Positions 1 through 9,298 of a stretch of DNA of 25,139 nucleotides are shown in pieces. The DNA comes from Elysia marginata. Its lineage: Eukaryota; Mollusca; Gastropoda; Plakobranchidae. A program made the translations under genes and the position numbers. Location: positions 140,504 through 165,642 of the forward strand of contig BMAT01002423.1 of NCBI GenBank assembly GCA_019649035.1, written 5' to 3'. Below the pieces are notes generated by a model. That model was not told the DNA's origin. It saw nothing but the letters and a program-made list of their open reading frames with translations, and ran no database searches. The stretch's first letter is position 1; the number at the start of each line of letters is the position of its first letter.

Positions 1-283
1 CCCGGGAGTTAGCACACAATCGGGGGTGGGGATTTTTTAAATTTCACCATTCTCTATTATTGTGCTTCACCGTCAGAAAATAGATGGGAGATGTCAAAAC
101 CAGTTATGCGTAATTTTGTGTAATAAATATAATTTGTGAATTGTTGTGTTTGAAAAGTTCAGAATTTTCTACTGTGTTTTATCATTATGAAATAGATTGC
201 AATGTCTATGGCCTAGTTATGCATAATTTTATTCGCCCGCTTTAGTAATAGTTTGTGGTTTGTTTGTTCTGTGTTCCTCTCAG
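1..283 (+). other. Intron of the channel gene, 3' part
   Basis: This AT-rich stretch ends in a pyrimidine-rich run and CAG directly before the exon at 284, so it is read as the 3' end of an intron whose start lies outside the window. Two similar segments, each containing AGTTATGC followed by TAATTTT, lie near 102 and 215. No coding sequence is seen. Confidence 0.5.
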
Positions 284-358
284 GATAATAAATGGAAGCA
301 TGAATCAGGCGGTTCCAACGAGGCGATTGTGCAGATGCAGCGAGAGCAAATATCAGAG
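284..358 (+). CDS. Internal exon, intracellular loop of nicotinic-type receptor subunit (partial)
   Basis: This is a predicted internal exon of 75 bases (25 codons, phase 0 at both ends). It is preceded by a pyrimidine-rich run ending in CAG and followed by GTGAGT, a strong donor. The frame reads DNKWKHESGG, then SNEAIVQMQREQISE, with no stop. It joins in frame to the exon at 1559, which also starts in phase 0. In Cys-loop channels the stretch just before the MA helix and TM4 is the long, variable cytoplasmic loop between TM3 and TM4. A polar, poorly conserved sequence is expected there, so the sequence itself cannot prove the assignment. The splice sites, phase and position support it. Earlier exons (ligand-binding domain, TM1-TM3) lie outside the window to the left. 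Confidence 0.6.
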
Positions 359-544
359 GTGAGTGTGTTCTCATAGAGGAGACCCAAAGTTTTTGACATT
401 GTAATAGAAGTCGTATATATATATATAAAGGACAGGTCAAAATTTTACACACTTTAATTTTTTCAAGATGGTAGACGGAAGAAGACATAAAAAATACAGT
501 TTCGCTCCCTTCATTTGTTAAACTTTGTAAAAGTTAGGTTAGAT

Positions 545-830
545 TTACATCTAAAACCAAAGAGAGTTGAATAGCGAGCGAGAGGGAGAACTGAGCCTAA
601 CGCTCTGTGACAACAGTGCTAACAAAAGAATATGCGAATAGAGCCGGTAAACAAAGCATACGCCTACTGGTTTAGTGTAGGCTGTAGTAATATGTGTGTT
701 TGTACTTGCCACTATTATGTTTTGAATTTACCGGCTCTAATTTCTATTGCTATGCAGCAATGCGTATACGCTTAGCCAGCGTCGCTCGGCTCTCTTGCTC
801 TCCAAACTCTTTGCTAAAACCTAGATTAAG
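545..830. mobile_element. Foldback / MITE-like imperfect palindrome in the intron
   Basis: A perfect 12-base inverted repeat, AGAGCCGGTAAA at 640-651 and its reverse complement at 727-738, forms the inner stem. Outside it the two arms stay recognisably complementary with small gaps. The segment containing CAAAGAG and CTGAGCCTAACGC at about 560-603 matches the complement of about 772-820. The loop is about 75 bases. Long palindromes with no coding capacity fit a non-autonomous foldback element. Exact ends and a target-site duplication could not be fixed, and the superfamily is unknown. Confidence 0.45.
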
Positions 831-1274
831 AGAGACAAAATTTGACCTATATCTAGATATCAATGTAGATAAACTAGGTTTAGAGTATGATATGAGAGAC
901 GTCTTGATATAGAGTCTGAATTAGGCCCAGATCTAGCTTAGGTTTCGGGCGCCATTTTTCTTCTTTTTTTTTTAGCATTTTCGCTTCATGTTGTGTTCTA
1001 TTTTAACCTTTGCGCCTAGGCTTCGCGTGTCAAGCTTTCTTAAGGGTAAAGGTCACTTTTTTGTTATTATTTTATTTTTGCGATCCTCAAAATAAATAGT
1101 TCCGAGGTTTGTCATTGGATAATACTGAAAAAAAGTGTAAAGAAATGAAGGTCCGTTAAGCCTTGTCTAGTCAATAGAATTATATCGGAATTGATTACTT
1201 AAACACCTGCATACTAAAAATCACTCTGACGAAATGGAGGTCTCATTACATTTCGGTCCACCCGGCAAAGTCTT

Positions 1275-1379
1275 GAAGTAGAAGAAGTAGAAGAAGAAAA
1301 AGAAAAAGATGATGATAATGATGATGATGATAATGATGAAGATGATAAAGATGATGATTAAGATGATGATGACGATGAT
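1275..1379 (+). repeat. GAA then GAT trinucleotide tract
   Basis: An interrupted GAA/GTA run (1275-1307) passes into a GAT run with AAT, GAA and AAA interruptions (1308-1379). In one forward frame it would encode acidic residues but meets TAA at 1359. The reverse strand gives histidine-rich frames that are artefacts of the repeat. Confidence 0.85.
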
Positions 1380-1558
1380 TGTGAGGACGATGAGGGTGAA
1401 AGTAGTGATGAAAAAGAAAAAAAATCAAAGGACAAGAACGTGAGCATTTTCGGCAATGAGAACACAGAAGTGGGGGATTCTATAAATGGTGGATGGTGGA
1501 ACGTATAAGAAATCATAACAAAAACATGTTGAGAAAAATCAAAATCTTTCTTTTCCAG

Positions 1559-1825
1559 TGCGACGGAGTGTTGAAAGAGATTGAGCTGAAGCTCACAGAG
1601 CTGCGAGACTTCATGCGCGTGCAGAAGATGCGACTGCTGGAGCGAGATCAACGAGAAAGCATCGCCCGCCAGTGGAAGGCCGTGGCGCTGCTGCTAGATC
1701 GCATCTTCTTCATCGTTTACCTTGTGGTGATTGTAGCCTCCCTGAGCTACACCCTCCCGACCTTGACATCCGTGAGGTCCCAGTACCAGAGCACCGTGCT
1801 TGACAAGGCGAGGGGGTTGCTCTGA
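1559..1825 (+). CDS. Terminal exon of a nicotinic acetylcholine receptor-like (Cys-loop) channel subunit: MA helix, TM4, C-terminus
   Basis: This is the last coding exon: 88 codons then TGA at 1823-1825, starting after TTTTCCAG in phase 0. Residues 4-38 are a charged amphipathic stretch (LKEIELKLTELRDFMR and on), as expected for the membrane-associated helix. Residues 39-50 read WKAVALLLDRIF, matching the W-K-x-V-A-x-x-x-D-R-x-F signature that leads into TM4 of nicotinic-type subunits. A hydrophobic segment follows (about 49-67, FIVYLVVIVASL), then a short extracellular tail ending in GLL. By family knowledge this would be part of a pentameric neurotransmitter-gated, usually cation-selective, channel in the plasma membrane. 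Subtype and ligand cannot be told from this end. An upstream ATG at 1493 is in the same open frame but lies before the acceptor and is probably intronic. GC-rich third positions contrast with the AT-rich surroundings. Confidence 0.88.
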   Translation, partial: CDGVLKEIELKLTELRDFMRVQKMRLLERDQRESIARQWKAVALLLDRIFFIVYLVVIVASLSYTLPTLTSVRSQYQSTVLDKARGLL

Positions 1826-1830
1826 CACGC

Positions 1831-1985
1831 GCTTGGGGAAATCCCGATTGTATAGACTATGAACCCAAAGGGAAAAGCTGCTGTTTTGACATCATGATAC
1901 AAACACTTCGTAGTCGCATCTGAAGCTTGGGAAATCCCGATTACATACAGTTAAAGTAAAGGCTGCTGTATATATTTAACACCAC
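1831..1985 (+). repeat. Diverged tandem duplication in the 3' UTR
   Basis: Two units start 93-94 bases apart. Each begins GCTTGGG(G)AAATCCCGATT and later has AA(A/G)GCTGCTGT. Each contains the perfect 10-base palindrome GGGAAATCCC (1836-1845 and 1929-1938). Between these anchors the copies have diverged and differ in length. Confidence 0.65.
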
Positions 1986-2101
1986 GGGTCAAAACTGTTC
2001 AATAAGGGTAGCACCAAAACGGCGTCTGGTCCAACGGTCATATTATGACTTCTTAAGGTAGGGTTTTCGACCACTTGTATTGCAGCCGAGGCCTAACAAC
2101 G

Positions 2102-2107
2102 AATAAA
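2102..2107 (+). promoter_or_regulatory. Candidate polyadenylation signal AATAAA
   Basis: This is the first AATAAA after the channel stop codon, about 280 bases downstream, with a GT-rich element starting about 10 bases after it. It sits in the left arm of the foldback element described at 2080-2330. Confidence 0.45.
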
Positions 2108-2161
2108 AGGATAGACGTTGGTTTTTTCCGTATAGTGCAGGTCGAGAACCCGACCATCGGT

Positions 2162-2244
2162 TATACTGCCTGGGACAAACAAAAGGCAGTATCTGCAGTG
2201 TTAACCATAGGAGATACTGCATTCCGTTTGTCCACCGTAGTATA
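2162..2244 (+). other. 83-base hairpin, pre-miRNA-like in size (candidate)
   Basis: Three perfect stems of 6, 8 and 9 bp stack in register (2162-2167 with 2239-2244, 2173-2180 with 2226-2233, 2186-2194 with 2212-2220). They are separated by symmetric 5x5 internal loops that can pair in part and closed by a 17-base loop (2195-2211). An alternative pairs TACTGCCT (2164-2171) with AGGCAGTA (2184-2191), so the segment could switch folds. Size and shape resemble a microRNA precursor, but MITE palindromes give the same appearance and I recognise no known mature sequence. Confidence 0.35.
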
Positions 2245-2447
2245 GATATCACGTCGGTGCCGACGCCGGTGAAGTTCTACCCTTATGGTCCATAACGCGT
2301 GTGTCATACTAAAAGTCAAGTACGGTTTATTGGCTCCGAGACTTTGAAACAAAATTTATCTGTGCCTTTATCACCCCGACCCTGTCCCTAGGGCGCGTTG
2401 CCTCGCGTCGCCGCGTGAAAGCAAAGACAGATCACAGCCACTGGCTG

Positions 2448-2466
2448 AACCGTTTCGAGAACGGTT
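2448..2466. repeat. Short perfect hairpin
   Basis: AACCGTT and AACGGTT flank a 5-base TCGAG loop. It is too short to assign a role. It lies in a CG-richer patch (about 2380-2470) with no recognisable gene. Confidence 0.4.
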
Positions 2467-2739
2467 ACTTAGATTTAGTAAGTCATACGCGTTATGTGAA
2501 CAGGCAATTAGGATCAGAGGTATAAGGTTCATCATTTTAGTGATAAGTGAAGAGAGTTTTGAAAAAAACGGGCTCATTGCTGCTGTACGTTTACCACCGA
2601 TGCAAAACTGCAAAGTTTTTAAACAACATCTGTAGCTGAGCATAAGGTTTTTATCATTCTACATGTGGTGATGAGTGAGACTCGCCGGTTCTATACAGAC
2701 CTATGAACAAGTGGGAATACTTTGGTAAGAGTGTGAGGT

Positions 2740-2792
<53 letters not shown>

Positions 2793-2824
2793 CAGACAGA
2801 CAGAGAGACAGAGAAAGAGAGAGA
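2740..2824 (+). repeat. GA microsatellite
   Basis: This is a nearly pure GA dinucleotide array with a few AA and GACA interruptions. Confidence 0.95.
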
Positions 2825-3431
2825 TGGTAGAGTGCCAGACCACCGAACACCAACACGATTATTATACTGTTTTGGCTCATGGCTGGTGTTTCTTTTTTAA
2901 ACTTGACATTGTGTTATTCAAGATACGGCAACTGTTTATTTGTAGCGCCCGCTCGTGTACTCCACTAAATCAATGTAGTATTAGAACCAAGAAGCCTCAA
3001 TTATGCAACATCATTTTTATATGAACAAAGTTGGATGACCCTTTTGTGTGCTAACTTGTGATACTAATGACTCGCAACCAGTTCAAACAATTCGGATGTC
3101 GGAATGCCCATTTCACACAGCGGCTTTTAAGAATCTGTAGTCCTCCATTTCTTAATACTTTGTTTCAAGTTATAATCCCTCTCCACAAAATTTGACAATT
3201 TTATGCAATATCTAACCTGTTAAGAGTTACAAACTTCTCGTGAAGGGAAAATTGTGACACCAATCTTTGTTTGGAGTGGTTGCGAGACATTTTCATGTTT
3301 TCTTATTCAGTTCTGAATTCTCGTGCTTTTCATTGCACGTCTTTACTCCGATGTCAGTGAGTGACATAGGCACAGCACACACATCTTTTGCTTCTCCGAG
3401 AGTTGAAGATTTCTTTGTTTATGTTTTTGTC
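2825..3431. other. Unannotated stretch
   Basis: AT-rich sequence with short frames only. I see no splice-bounded coding segment, RNA gene or repeat that I can support. Confidence 0.5.
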
Positions 3432-3646
3432 GCTCTCTCTCAACTCTAGCTCTCTCTCTCTCTCCTTATCTCTCTCCGTCTCTGTCTCTCTTTATTTATC
3501 TCTTTCACCCTTTTCTATCTCTTTCTATTTATCTTTTTCACCCTTTTCTATCTCTCTTTCTGTCTCTCGGTCTATCTCTCTCTATTTATCTCTTTCACCC
3601 TTTTCTCTCTCGCTCTTTCTGTCTCTCGGTCTATCTCCCTCTATCT
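3432..3646 (+). repeat. CT-rich low-complexity / minisatellite tract
   Basis: It starts as a CT run, then repeats a motif with TATTTATCT, TTTCACCCTTTT and CTATCTCT three times (near 3491, 3525 and 3583), with TCTGTCTCTCGG also duplicated near 3560 and 3617. The serine/leucine-rich frame across it is a product of the repeat. Confidence 0.9.
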
Positions 3647-3837
3647 GTGTATATACTCACTGTTTTGAGCGTAAGTTTCGCAACGTCTTCCTGTGGTTTA
3701 TTAACACGCAACATATTTTATTATGTAAATGAACGGGAGCGAGTTCTGCGTATGTTATTATATTTAGTGGGACCAAAAAAAACAACAACCCTGTAAGCTA
3801 GAAATGGATGTTAAGGATATGACAAGAGGCCCAAGCA

Positions 3838-4064
3838 GTCCAAATGAGTCAGAAATTGCAATTTTACCATTGTAAAAAGAGGATATTCTAAACAATTTAG
3901 TTTCTCTGAGTCTACAAACATTTTATACTGCATGGAAGTAGTATGAAGGTATCTCGAAGAATATGGGATTTAAAAAAGATTAAGATATCAGAAAAGATGT
4001 TGAATAAATTTACTTTTAAAAGACAAGACGTAGATTAATATGTCCGACATCAGTCGGATTTGGA
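3838..4064. mobile_element. MITE copy A, 227 bp
   Basis: The left end reads GTCCAAATGAGTC (3838-3850). The right end, read in reverse complement, is TCCAAAT, then seven diverged bases, then ATGTCGG (4064 down to 4044). Internal sequence after the left end (TGCAATTTT, TTTCTCTGA) matches copy C, and the total length is identical to copy C. There is no coding frame. It is a non-autonomous inverted-repeat element, superfamily undetermined. Confidence 0.6.
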
Positions 4065-4238
4065 AAGGCTGCAAGACATAATTACGCTCTCCTCTTTCAA
4101 ATTTAATCTGCTTGGTGTTAGAGATTAAGTGGAGGGTCCCTTACAAGAATTGGATGATCAAAACCAGAGCAAGCAGCCACCGAAGTTTATCACCAGGCTT
4201 AAATCAAACGGCATTCATTTTATAGTTTTTTTTCCTTT

Positions 4239-4424
4239 TTCCAAATTTTGGATGACGTCTTCGACATTTTTTGTCTGGCGAGCGGGTCAGATGAGTCGGT
4301 TGTTCATATTTGAGAAATCGCCTTTAACAGGAGATAATATATTCTTCCTTTCTCTAGGTTTATATTTTGTCCAATATTGTCTGCACTGGAATATAAAAAT
4401 TGCGACATCCGACTCATTTTGATT
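4239..4424. mobile_element. MITE copy B, truncated or rearranged
   Basis: The right end at 4401-4424, in reverse complement, reads CAAAATGAGTCGGATGTCGC then AATTTT, matching the family terminus. A second terminus-like segment lies at 4286-4297 (GTCAGATGAGTC), and a weaker one begins near 4239 (TCCAAATTTTGGATG). It appears shorter than copies A and C and probably in the opposite orientation. The left boundary is uncertain. Confidence 0.4.
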
Positions 4425-5240
4425 GATTATGAGACATTGCTGGTATTCCTGCCTTCGTATGTAGCGAATAATTAGTACCAAAACTATGTCAAACTTCATT
4501 CTTCAAGCGTATGACTAAACGGAAACATTAATATATTGTCCGGAAAACATAATTATAGCAGTGGAATCAAGTGCGAATGGATTGGAAAGGGTTTGCCTTC
4601 TCCAGGACTTTGCAATCTATGATTAATTAAAATATTATCGTTTCGTAAAGACAATTCAGTCTTTTTAAGAACCCGTCGCTTTTGCTTGCATTTTCAACCA
4701 TCACGACGAGTAGCCGTAAAGAAAAACGTTTCTGTTTAATGCTCTGAAAGCTTCAACGGGATTGAATGTTTCAAATAAATATTTCCAACGCTCATTTATG
4801 TTTTTGTCACACTACAAGCAATAGCCACAAATAAACGAATATTGTGTGTTGTGTTATAAAGTCAAGTTTACGAGGCTAGATTGGCACCTTTGTAGAAAGT
4901 ATGCGTAAGGCAGTTAGTTAAATCTAGAGTCAAGCGAGAAATATCAAGTTGATTGATAATTGTATTGTGAAAAAGAGAATGCACTTAGCACTATAAAATT
5001 ATATACAAAGAAATCCTGTACGAATATTGCATTTAAATATTACAGCATATATGACGTTTTGTCTTGTCTAGAGTTTCATTAAAGATCTTATTCTGCTCAA
5101 CATATTGTAAACTCACTAAGTTTACCCAAGCTCTGGGTGGAGGGGTAATGTGTAAATTCAAAGTAATACTAATAGCGAACTCTCTCGCTTGATACAAATA
5201 CTTCATAGATTGACTTAGCCTTTAAACTGCTCAGTTACCT
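4425..5240. other. Unannotated stretch
   Basis: AT-rich sequence between two inverted-repeat elements. It has no supported gene, and frames are short and without coding character. Confidence 0.5.
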
Positions 5241-5467
5241 GTCCAAATGAGTCAAATACTGCAATTTTCAAATTACAAGACTTTTTCAAACTATAATTTC
5301 TCTGATCTTTCAAATGTGAAAAAACTACATCAAAGTATGGATGTTGTTTTTTTTTACAAAGATAACAAAACTTATGCTCCTTCAACACCTTAAGACAGAG
5401 AAGAATCAAAATGTGTTTAAAAGGCGCTGTCTTGAATAAAATCTCGCGACATTCGACTCATTTGGAC
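5241..5467. mobile_element. MITE copy C, 227 bp
   Basis: Perfect 13-base terminal inverted repeats bound it: GTCCAAATGAGTC at 5241-5253 and GACTCATTTGGAC at 5455-5467. The right terminus continues inward as the family motif (ATTCGACTC, GCGAC). This is the clearest member of the family. The minus-strand frame across it is not a gene. Confidence 0.7.
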
Positions 5468-6888
5468 TCGCCTGGCGACGGTTTTGATTTTGCATTAATT
5501 GAATTTTTCTCATTAGAAACGAGACTTCAACAAGAGTAGCAGAACTTTTCTGATGTCCAACGAGTGAGATTTAATTATGAAAAGAAGCAGGTGCCAAACA
5601 TTGTATACATTCTGACGCTTTCTGCAAAAACATTTTACAGACAAAACTACATGGAAACAAAACGGGATTATCCGCTGCCTCTTGAATAGAGTCTTTGAAA
5701 AGTTGCATGATACATTTAACTTGAAGACAAACTTTTCACTTAGCCGAATAGTTTTTTTTTTAGTTTTCCATTTATAAAAGTAAGAAACTTGCCAAATTAA
5801 GAGCCTTAAGTCTAGGTCTAGATTATGATAAACACACATATTTTTGGATGTTTTTTTTTCGAAAAAAAAGTAGGCTTCTCTTGCTTTTAGTCTAACCTCA
5901 TTCCCCATAGACTGCCGCACGGAGCACACAAAAACCTAGCTGTAATGGATTGCAGCTGTTGAAAGGATTTTTGTTTTCTATTTGTCTAATAAAAACACTA
6001 ATGCACGATCGATAGACTTCGATCCTCGCGTGAATGAAAGAAATTGATAATTATGTTGTTTTGAAAACACGTATTAAGTTTTTTTTTCAAACATTGAAAC
6101 ATGTAACTAAAATGCAATAATCCTCACATCGAATCTTTGCTGCATTGTGTTTTGCCAATGACATGTCTATATTTTCATTATATTGTCATATTTGAAGTAT
6201 GTGAAATCTACTATGGTTAGGTCTCGTCACATAATAATGTTCTGTAGAATTGATTCTATTATCATATATAGCTCATGATTTTTCTTTATCACAACATATT
6301 ATGTTTACACGAAGGTTTGTTTAATAAAACTCCTCACTGCGTCATTTGAAAGTCGTTGGCTTGGCACTGGTTAGCCTTCGCAGCACGACGCAATTTACGC
6401 TAGCGACTACGTAGGACCTTAGTTACGTTGTGAGATTCTCACTACCCGCAGCGCAGGTATGTAATAAAGTAATTAATACGGTACGTAACACAAACTACGT
6501 CACAAAGTACGCATAGAAATGAGGCACTAATGAATTTGATGTAAGTAAGGGTAGGGAAACCAAAAAGTTTAAATCAAGCGTTAAAGGAAAGGGTGACACT
6601 TTTGATCAAGGGAAAACCTGGTGACAATCTTCTCAGTTGTCCTAGTCATTCAATAAAACATGATATACACCACCTTCAACTTACTGTCAAAATCTTCAAA
6701 AAATATATATACATAATGAAAGCGATGACTTTTAAGTCTCAACTGGAGTTTTAGATTGATCTCTGCATCTTATAGAAGATACAACTAAGAGAACAGTTAA
6801 CCTTGATTTAAAGTTTAAGATCACAGAACATACAAAGCATTGCGGGGAAAACTCGTAAATCCTGAAAACTGTATATGTGTCGCAGCCA
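5468..6888. other. Unannotated AT-rich stretch
   Basis: An 18-base perfect palindrome of eight T, CG, eight A lies at 5852-5869. A slightly CG-richer patch at about 6340-6510 repeats the TACGT core several times and holds one TACGTCA. A 138-codon minus-strand frame (5513-5929) is AT-driven and shows no domain. No gene is supported. Confidence 0.5.
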
Positions 6889-7126
6889 GTCCAAATTAGT
6901 CGGATTTCGTGAAAACCAATTTGAGAAAACATCTTTTAAGTAGATTTTTTCCTCTTGATTTTCTGTAGTTTTCACTGAGCAAAAGTTTGACAAAAATTGT
7001 CTTTTTTTTTCAAAATTTTTTATGAATCCATGCAGTTTGTAACATTTTGGAGTTCAGATAGAATGAAGGTTTCAAAATATCCATGCCATTGTAAGGTGAA
7101 AAGTGAGACATCCAACACATTTGGAC
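6889..7126. mobile_element. MITE copy D, 238 bp
   Basis: The left end is GTCCAAATTAGTCGGAT (6889-6905). The right end in reverse complement is GTCCAAATGTGTTGGATGTC (7126 down to 7107). The interior is AT-rich and more diverged than in copies A and C. Confidence 0.55.
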
Positions 7127-9298
7127 CTCATGCGATCACACCTGAGCTACACCCCAATATAAAACGAATTATTGCTGTTTGTCTGTAGTTCATCTTAAAA
7201 CAGATGTATTTTTCTTTTTGTTTCTAATGCCAAAGTTTTTCTTTTTATTAGCCAACACGGTCGTATTTGCTAGACATTGTGGTGACTTCTGTCGAATAAT
7301 TTCGATCGGCCTTCGTTTTTTATATTTAAAAAAATCAACCAAACACTAGTCCTTTTCTGTGTTGACCATGTTGGGAACCCATCTCCTTCCATTTGACTCA
7401 CCTTAGCCTGAATGCTCGCATGCCGAGTCGATAATGTGACTGTGTCAGAGCTAAAGATTAGCTCATCTTCACACAAAGCGAGAAGACGGTTCGGCTAGAC
7501 TTGGTCAACAAAAAGAAGTCGAAAGTATCCGAAAAAGCTTTTAGCCCAGCCAAGCCACGAGCAACTCTTTTCTCTAGGTCAGTAGTGGGATTTCAGTAGT
7601 AGTATCAGTAGTACTTTTTTGTTTTTGTTTTGTTTTTTTATTTTAACTTGAGGCAGAAGGTTTTACTCATTTAATTTCGGGCAGTTTCTTTCTACTCTTT
7701 AAAGTCGGCCGCAATAATTTAAGATGGTGCCTTTTCACTTAGAAACTTAAGATTATTAAGTAGATTTGAAGATTGGCCAGAGTGTGTGTCTGTTCGTCGA
7801 ATCGTTACTTTAAGAGTTTTCTCTCATGTAGAAAAAAAAATAATGTTTTGATTCGAAACGGAATACAGTTTATTGAATAGAAGCAGTAAAAACTTGGAAA
7901 AACTAGTTTGTATAATGCCGTATAATACTTGTCAACGTCAAAATGACTGAATGACAGGCTTGCGTTAAAGATTATCGATTTTTGAATGACCCAGACAAAA
8001 AACACTGACCGTAAAGACTGACGTAAAAATCTAGATCAAATCAACTGAACCAAAACCTAATCAGCGAATCGGCCGCTCCTTCACGGATAAATTAGTCCTG
8101 TAAACTTAGGGCACACCTTAAAAACTGCGATCAGAAAATCACAAACTTTTTTTTTTATTGAGCATTTTTCGGATATATCGACTTGAAAGTTTAAGCATAG
8201 TACAGTTTTGTCGAAAAAAGACCTTCTCATGTTTCTTAAAACCACCAAAATATAGGCCAGACCCTCTGACATCCTTGACCGAATACCGAGCATAGTTGTG
8301 AGAACTAGCATGGAATGTGTGATCCAAATTTAAAAAAAAAAAAAAGAAAAAAAAAAGAACTGTCGTGAGACCTTCGCCATTCTCAGGACGCAAACTGCAA
8401 AGCAATGAAATTTTTTTTTTTTTTTACCTTTTTCAACATTTGGGTGTTTTTTTAGATAATTTCTAGGGCGGTATTGATATCTTTGTTACAGCTGTGTACT
8501 TGTAGTTTGTGTTCTTCTCCAAATATCCCATGATAAAGATTCTAATTTGTTCAGGACGTGAGAGGTATTTGTATCAGAATGTGATAACAAGACAAACTCG
8601 CGAAGGGTACTCACTATGTTTATCAATATGGTAATAGTGAAACCTTTCTCCACCGTGATTTATTATGCCCCCACCCCCTTCCTTAATACGATTTTATTGG
8701 GGTGTTGGCTTCCATTTCAATAGGTTAAAACTATTCTACAAAGCACATTATGCCGTTTTGCCGTTAACTAGAAAGTTTAAAAAATTTGTATTAACTCCAC
8801 GGAATTTTATCGGAGGAAAATAGAGTTCCCTTCAACAAATTAGTACTAGCTAATGCACAAGTTAATCATTTTTCTTTAAATTTTAAAACTACGATTATTT
8901 TCAAGGGAGTACCTTTAATTTGCTGTATAGCCCGTTAAAATGCAAACAGGTACTAATCTAATCAGTTTCAGAGGGATATATATCTTTTGTTTGACCAAAG
9001 CTTTGTAGCCATTGTTAGACGTGTATATGATTTAAGTATATGTATTGCATTGTCGTATCACTTTGAATAATTTTTTATGCAATGACATTCAGAGGTATCA
9101 CCTTACACGAGCTTTCATCCATTCACCTTGAGCATGACGTATCTCTCACCTCTGACTGTCACATGATTTTGAAGGAAATAAATACCAATGTTGTATTCGC
9201 CAATAGTGAAATGAAGGATTTTGTTATTTTGTTCTCGTTTTGTGCTGTGTGTACAGTTCTACTTCATGTCTTTACCTGCACGTAGATAATATTAATTT
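7127..9298. other. Unannotated AT-rich stretch
   Basis: It contains several poly(A)/poly(T) runs (about 8148, 8332 and 8410) and short frames. One 67-codon frame at 9082-9285 (+) ends in a hydrophobic segment (DFVILFSFCAVCTVLL), but there is no other support for a gene. Confidence 0.5.

Larger units (their letters stand above)
359..1558 (+). other. Last intron of the channel gene
   Basis: This 1200-base intron runs from the donor GTGAGT at 359 to an acceptor TTTCTTTTCCAG ending at 1558. It has a TA run (about 415-429), an imperfect palindromic element (about 545-830) and a GAA/GAT tract (1275-1379). After the in-frame TAA at 1359 an acidic open frame continues to 1505, with a possible donor at 1440, but no good acceptor serves it, so I treat it as intronic. 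Confidence 0.6.
1826..2125 (+). other. Probable 3' UTR of the channel gene
   Basis: This is the non-coding sequence after the stop. The first canonical AATAAA is at 2102-2107, followed by a GT/T-rich run at about 2117-2128, so cleavage would fall near 2120. The end is inferred only from these signals. Confidence 0.5.
2080..2330. mobile_element. Foldback / MITE-like imperfect palindrome centred near 2203
   Basis: Complementary segments are placed symmetrically about 2203. From inside out they are GCAGTATCT/AGATACTGC, GGACAAAC/GTTTGTCC, TATACT/AGTATA, CCGAC (2150-2154)/GTCGG (2253-2257) and GTCG (2141-2144)/CGAC (2261-2264). Weaker similarity extends further, for example ATAGAC near 2111 against GTCATACT near 2303. 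There is no coding content. This looks like a decayed inverted-repeat transposable element. The ends are uncertain and no target-site duplication was identified. Confidence 0.5.

Noticed and set aside
694-912. 72-codon plus-strand frame
   Set aside because: It falls largely in the intronic palindrome, with no domain or splice context.
1493-1558. ATG-started extension of the terminal channel exon
   Set aside because: It lies before a strong acceptor; the first 22 codons do not look like channel loop and the phase-0 exon start at 1559 explains the data.
1246-1651. Histidine-rich and serine-rich minus-strand frames opposite the channel exon
   Set aside because: They are the reverse reading of the GAT/GAA repeat and of the channel exon; no independent support.
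3388-3732. Serine/leucine-rich 114-codon frame
   Set aside because: It is a product of the CT-rich repeat.
5513-5929. 138-codon minus-strand frame, the longest outside repeats
   Set aside because: Composition is that of AT-rich DNA (K, F, L, I runs), it crosses a T/A palindrome, and no domain is visible.
9082-9285. 67-codon frame with a hydrophobic C-terminus
   Set aside because: Length is within chance expectation, with no codon bias, splice sites or homologue recognised.
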